Source: an uncultured Flavobacteriales bacterium (GTDB lineage: Bacteria > Bacteroidota > Bacteroidia > CAIKAF01). Taken from it: a DNA stretch of 64,000 bases. The notes under the pieces are model-generated. The model saw only the letters and a program-made list of their open reading frames with translations, ran no database searches and was not told the DNA's origin. The stretch spans positions 1-64,000 of the forward strand of contig CAIKAF010000026.1 of the NCBI GenBank assembly GCA_903825395.1, read 5' to 3'. Position numbers and translations under genes: made by a program. Positions 60,257-64,000 of the stretch are shown here, in pieces (within the stretch, counting starts at the first letter, position 1; the number at the start of each line of letters is the position of its first letter).

Positions 60257-61559
60257 GGCCTTTATTCTTACCTATGGAATGCCCGAACCGCCAAGTCGAA
60301 TTCTGGCCATGGTGAGTGGAGGGGCAGATTCAATGGTTTTACTCCATTTGCTTCAACAGGCAGGATATTCTGTCCAGGTGTTGCATGTTAATTATGGATT
60401 AAGGGGGAACGAATCCGACATGGATCAACAGCTGTTGGAATCGTATTGTCAGCGTCAGGGTTTGGAATGCAAGGTAATTCGGTGTAGTCCAGGCCAACTC
60501 ACAGGAAACATTCAAACGGCCGCCAGAGAATTGAGGTATCGGGAAGCTGAAGCTTGGATGAACGAGGCTGGATTTGACGCCATAGCCACCGGGCACCAAT
60601 TGGACGATGCCTTAGAAACCTGTTGGCTCAATTTGATTCGTGGAACAGGCATTGAAGGCTTGAAGGGGATTGCTCCCTATTCCGGACGAAAAATGCGCCC
60701 TTTGCTGTGGGCCACCGCCGATGAGGTGCGTGCCTTTGCTAAAAGCCAAGGCATTCCATGGCGGGAAGACCAAAGCAACAGCAGCGATGCCTATCGGCGT
60801 AATGTACTGAGAAATCAAATCCTGCCCCAGCTTAAGACCTGGAATCCTAAATGGGCAGAGGGATTTGCTCAGACCTTGGATAAATTGCAAACCACAGCGG
60901 AACTGCAACGGGTGCACATCAACCGGATTCGACAGCAGTTGCTGCACGAAGACGACAGCACCGGCCACCTGAAAATTTCGGTCTTGGAATTGGCCGGGTC
61001 CGGCATCAATGAAACCACCATGGGCTGGTTGCTGATGCCCTTGGGCTTTTCTGAGGCCCAAGGGCGCCGTGTTTTTTCTTTGCCGCAAGGAGAAAACGGA
61101 AAAAAAATAATCGGAGAAACCCATACGGCCAGCCTACAAATGCCCTTTATTTTCATTACTGAAAATGTGGAAGAGCCCAATTGGGAATGGAAAGGCAGTG
61201 TGCAGGAATTGCTGGAAGGTGCAGTGCATGGAATCGCTGCTGAGGTTCGGAATGCAGCTGAATTGAGTCCAGACCCGAATCGGTGTTCGGTGGGAATTCG
61301 TTCCTTGAATGACCAAGTATGCATTCGACCTTGGAAAGCGGGCGACCGCATTTATTTTGGCAGGGGCCATAAAAATGTGAGCGATGTCATCAATGAAGCC
61401 TCGGTGTTGAATCCATTGAAGTCAATGGTTTATGTGGTTGAAATGGAGGGAGATGTGGTTTGGGTGCAGGGAATTCGAAAGGCTCCTTTGCGGCAGGACG
61501 AGGGAGAAATGTACTTGGATTTGCATTGGAATGTACACCCCCACCATTCCGATATTTAA
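60240..61559 (+). CDS. tilS: tRNA(Ile)-lysidine synthetase
   Basis: TilS converts C34 of the AUA-decoding tRNA-Ile to lysidine. The 439-residue protein has PP-loop MVSGGADSMVLLHLL (about 21-35), VNYGLRGNESDMDQQLL, TGHQLDDALETCWLNLIRGTGIEGL and the C-terminal TilS domain with IRPWKAGDRIYFGRGHKNVSDV. Complete. It overlaps the pabB-like gene at its start and the minus-strand DUF6265 gene by 4 nt at its end. Confidence 0.94.
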   Translation: MLDRFKAFILTYGMPEPPSRILAMVSGGADSMVLLHLLQQAGYSVQVLHVNYGLRGNESDMDQQLLESYCQRQGLECKVIRCSPGQLTGNIQTAARELRYREAEAWMNEAGFDAIATGHQLDDALETCWLNLIRGTGIEGLKGIAPYSGRKMRPLLWATADEVRAFAKSQGIPWREDQSNSSDAYRRNVLRNQILPQLKTWNPKWAEGFAQTLDKLQTTAELQRVHINRIRQQLLHEDDSTGHLKISVLELAGSGINETTMGWLLMPLGFSEAQGRRVFSLPQGENGKKIIGETHTASLQMPFIFITENVEEPNWEWKGSVQELLEGAVHGIAAEVRNAAELSPDPNRCSVGIRSLNDQVCIRPWKAGDRIYFGRGHKNVSDVINEASVLNPLKSMVYVVEMEGDVVWVQGIRKAPLRQDEGEMYLDLHWNVHPHHSDI

Positions 61560-62029
61560 TTGAATTCCCAGCGTCGGCTTTCTGTTTTGATGAACCGCCG
61601 AACCACCTCTCGATCGGTTCCCGGGCGTAAATCAGAAAAAATTAATTTCATCTTTCTCAGTCCGTCTTTTTCCAGGGCAATGATGCTGGGTTGGCGGTTT
61701 TGCTGAGCCTGAAAGAAAAAACCAGCCGCCCTTTTTTTGCCTAGGTATGTGGATTGTATTGCACTTTTGGGAGCCGTGTAAAAGCAAATCAACCGCCCTT
61801 CTTTTTCTGCAATCAGCCATCGTTCCTCCATTTTAGAATTCGAATACGATAAAACGCCTTCTAAACTTCCATTTTGGTGGCGCGTCCAGGTAAATACCTG
61901 GCTCGCTCCCGATTCCGATTGCCATTGGCCCACCAACCAGTACATAGAGCGAATCAGGGGTTGGTTTTGTTGGCTTTTTAGCGGGGTCAGCAACCAAACG
62001 AAGGCAAAACTAAAAATGAAATACCTCAT
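61556..62029 (-). CDS. DUF6265-like exported protein
   Basis: A 157-residue protein with a signal peptide (about 1-20, LTPLKSQ). MYWLVGQWQSESG near residue 30 and GSLEGVLSYSNSKMEERWLI match the DUF6265 pattern (WLxGxW start, beta-barrel-like domain). Function unknown. ATG 62029 overlaps the ppx stop, so it is the last gene of the ABC permease/ppx operon. Confidence 0.72.
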   Translation of the reverse strand: MRYFIFSFAFVWLLTPLKSQQNQPLIRSMYWLVGQWQSESGASQVFTWTRHQNGSLEGVLSYSNSKMEERWLIAEKEGRLICFYTAPKSAIQSTYLGKKRAAGFFFQAQQNRQPSIIALEKDGLRKMKLIFSDLRPGTDREVVRRFIKTESRRWEFN

Positions 62030-62970
62030 TTCTGTTTTCGTTCGTGTAGCCAATCGGCCAATACGCCTTCTTTCAATGAAATCCGAGTGCAGTGTACCTG
62101 GGGAATGGACCATTGATGAACGATGAAATTAACCTGTAAAATAGAAGCCAGGAACATGGGAGCCCTGAATTCCAACATGCCTGGAATTTGAAGTCGCTCC
62201 TGCAGCCGGGTGGGAATAAGCCGATCTGTCCAGTACTCAATACTTGAATCGGCCAGCGGATGGCTGCTGTACGATTCAATTCCATGGCCATATTTCCGAT
62301 GGGATTCCATTTGCACCAACGTATCGAAAAAACCGCTGCTGCCCACCAAAAATTCCGGCTTATGGTGTTGAAGAAGATCACGCATTGGAGCAATTTGCTC
62401 TTCCAACCAGACATAGGTTGATGGGACTTGTTCTGGAAGCAAGGGGTCGGCCAAGGCCAAAATTTCTTGCAGTCGAGTGGCTCCGATGGGGAAACTCCAA
62501 AGTCCTGCCAGCCCTTGAGGACCGAATGCAATAAACTCGGTCGAGGCCCCTCCCACATCCATAATCAATCCATTTTGCTTGCCAAAATTCAAATGCGTTT
62601 GAACCCCTTTAAAGATAAATTCGGCTTCTTGTTCTCCGCTGATGATATGAATGGGAATGCCGGTTTGTCGGAATAGACGTTCGGCCACCTCGGTCCCGTT
62701 CTGGGCATACCTGAGCGCGGCGGTAGCTATGCCTTTCCATTGTATAGGGCCAACATGGGCGGCCATGGCTTTGAAATCAAGCAGGGCCTGCTGAGCGCGC
62801 TGTTCCGCCTCGGGCAGAATGCGTTTGGTTTCATGACTTCCCTTGCCGAGCATAACCGGGCTTCGGTCTTGGTGCAGGACCTCGGTGTGTTCACCGTCGG
62901 TTTTGGCCAATAAAAAATTGAAGGTGTTCGACCCTACATCTACAATGCCTAGGAAATTAGGATGTTTCAT
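62026..62970 (-). CDS. ppx: Ppx/GppA-type exopolyphosphatase
   Basis: A 314-residue ASKHA-fold phosphatase. Phosphate 1 loop VDVGSNTFNFLLA (about 10-22), GIATAALRYAQNG, IISGEQEAEFIFKGV, and phosphate 2 loop IMDVGGASTEFIAF (about 139-152). It hydrolyses polyphosphate or pppGpp; the shorter length (about 300) fits the single-core form common in Bacteroidetes. It overlaps both neighbours by 4 nt, a tight operon. Confidence 0.9.
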   Translation of the reverse strand: MKHPNFLGIVDVGSNTFNFLLAKTDGEHTEVLHQDRSPVMLGKGSHETKRILPEAEQRAQQALLDFKAMAAHVGPIQWKGIATAALRYAQNGTEVAERLFRQTGIPIHIISGEQEAEFIFKGVQTHLNFGKQNGLIMDVGGASTEFIAFGPQGLAGLWSFPIGATRLQEILALADPLLPEQVPSTYVWLEEQIAPMRDLLQHHKPEFLVGSSGFFDTLVQMESHRKYGHGIESYSSHPLADSSIEYWTDRLIPTRLQERLQIPGMLEFRAPMFLASILQVNFIVHQWSIPQVHCTRISLKEGVLADWLHERKQK

Positions 62971-64000
62971 GAATTTCCTTTATAAAATAGCCATTTGGCC
63001 AGTTCGCGGTAGGTTGCTTTTTTGCCGTACATTAAAATTCCGGTGCGGTAAATTTTCCCGGCCATCCAGGTGCTCAAGAAAAATCCAACAATCAACAAGG
63101 CCATGGAGAGAAGAACTTGCCATGCCGGCGGGTTGAATGGAATTCTGCTCATCATAACAATGGGGCTGGTTAAAGGGAAAATAGAAAAAAATGTGGCCCA
63201 TGGCCCATCCGGGTTTTTAATGATGTTCATGCTGATGACCAGGGAAAAGGCCAAAGGCAATGAGATGGGCAACATAAACTGTTGGGTATCGGTTTCTGCA
63301 TCTACTGCGGCTCCGATCGCGGCCAGCAGTGAACTGTACAGCAAATATCCCCCCAGGAAGAAAAAGATGAACGAGCCAATAATAACCGCCCAATTGATTC
63401 CCGCAATCATGGCCAGCACCTCTCCGGTATTGATGCCTCCAACTTCCGCTTGGGTTTGTAGCGTTCCTTGCCGGGCTTGTTCCAACGCATCTGGAGCAAA
63501 GGCGGCTCCAACAATACCCATGGCTAAGCCGGAGAGCAGAGCCCAAATGATAAATTGAGTGAGACCGACGAGGGCAATCCCTACAATTTTACCCATCATA
63601 AGTTGAAATGGCTTTACGGATGAAATAATAATTTCAACGATGCGGTTGGTTTTTTCTTCCATGACCCCGCGCATCACCATTACGCCGTAAAGAAAAATGA
63701 ACATGTAGATTAAAAATCCGGAGCCCAATCCCAGGGCCGTACGAATCAGGCTGTCGTCGGATTGTAGGCTTCCGCTTTCCTTCAATTTTCGGAAGGGCAT
63801 ATCCAGTCGTTTTCGAATTTCGTCGAAGGTGCTTTGGGGCACTTCATAGAAGGCCAATTTTCGCTGTTCCAGAACCTTTTCTACAGCCGAGGAAATGCCA
63901 GATCGGCTTTCAATGGAGGGCGGCGTTTTATAGCCCAAATAAATCGAGGAAGGATTTTCAAAGGCCCTTAGAGGGAAAACCAAAACGGCATCTACCTCTT
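62967..64000 (-). CDS. ABC-2 type permease, NatB-like (5' part beyond window)
   Basis: The frame is open to the right edge; the window holds the C-terminal 344 codons. An extracytoplasmic segment is followed by about five spans: ALGLGSGFLIYMFIFLYGVMVMRGVMEEKTNRIVEIIISSVKPFQLMMGKIVGIA is the NatB/ABC-2 hallmark. The last residues are cytoplasmic (KLFYKGNS-type end). Likely exports sodium ions, drugs or lipids with an ATPase encoded further right. First gene seen of the permease/ppx/DUF6265 operon. Confidence 0.85.
   Translation of the reverse strand, partial: EVDAVLVFPLRAFENPSSIYLGYKTPPSIESRSGISSAVEKVLEQRKLAFYEVPQSTFDEIRKRLDMPFRKLKESGSLQSDDSLIRTALGLGSGFLIYMFIFLYGVMVMRGVMEEKTNRIVEIIISSVKPFQLMMGKIVGIALVGLTQFIIWALLSGLAMGIVGAAFAPDALEQARQGTLQTQAEVGGINTGEVLAMIAGINWAVIIGSFIFFFLGGYLLYSSLLAAIGAAVDAETDTQQFMLPISLPLAFSLVISMNIIKNPDGPWATFFSIFPLTSPIVMMSRIPFNPPAWQVLLSMALLIVGFFLSTWMAGKIYRTGILMYGKKATYRELAKWLFYKGNS

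Overview
The window is a chromosomal segment of a Bacteroidetes (Bacteroidota) bacterium, probably on the Flavobacteria/Sphingobacteria side. The evidence is a PorX regulator of the type IX secretion system (T9SS), cargo proteins with T9SS C-terminal sorting domains, an Omp28-family protein, a UpxY-type NusG paralogue, a lipid A cluster in Bacteroidetes order, and promoters of the TAnnTTTG type. Base composition is moderate in genes, while several intergenic gaps are very GC-rich because they are filled with repeats.

Layout. 1-3085: DUF1295 membrane protein, then an ECF sigma factor/membrane protein/Spy-CpxP-like operon. 3086-6693 (minus): porX-tsaE-ald plus a small membrane protein. 6799-13855 (plus): HD phosphohydrolase, lpxD, lpxC, fabZ, ABC ATPase, efp, second lpxD-like gene, SpoIIE-type phosphatase. 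13866-19872: degenerate metallo-beta-lactamase-fold protein, phosphoribosyltransferase, membrane protein, LysM glucosaminidase, oligopeptidase B. 20568-23237: aspS and plsC, bracketed by an inverted pair of repeats. 23808-28355 (minus): lipoprotein, enoyl-CoA hydratase, paaZ, prfB with a programmed frameshift. 28780-29412: a REP-associated tyrosine transposase (RAYT). 29536-36881 (minus): T9SS metalloprotease, riboflavin synthase, Omp28-like T9SS protein, MlaF/MlaE, AraC regulator. 37046-45006: PseG-like hydrolase, TonB receptor, dcd, UpxY, beta-barrel protein, OmpH/Skp, RluA, panB. 45308-51879: esterase lipoprotein, Fcy1-type cytosine deaminase, acs, phosphoesterase, K+ channel, two small lipoproteins, deiodinase-like secreted protein. 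52027-64000: lipoprotein, lnt, MCC-beta-like carboxylase, metG, pabB-like, tilS, and an ABC permease/ppx/DUF6265 operon running off the right edge.

Most striking is a two-layer repeat system. Layer one is a family of eight intergenic elements of about 145 bp (2935, 20270, 23528, 28480, 38275, 41460, 54732, 54917). Each folds into nested stems. The arm sequences differ between copies but stay complementary within each copy, so structure is conserved over sequence. Layer two is short REP-type palindromes, several headed by GTAG, clustered at 20423-20519, 23233-23841 and 51929-53053. They also lie inside the coding sequence of the RAYT gene, their likely mobiliser. One 145-bp copy sits directly upstream of the RAYT gene.

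Other points: at least seven genes have a promoter -7 box ending exactly 4 nt before the start codon, suggesting leaderless transcripts. EF-P carries Arg32 where Bacteroidetes normally have Lys. LpxC and FabZ, usually fused in this phylum, are separate, and lpxA is missing from its usual slot. No tRNA, rRNA or CRISPR array was recognised.
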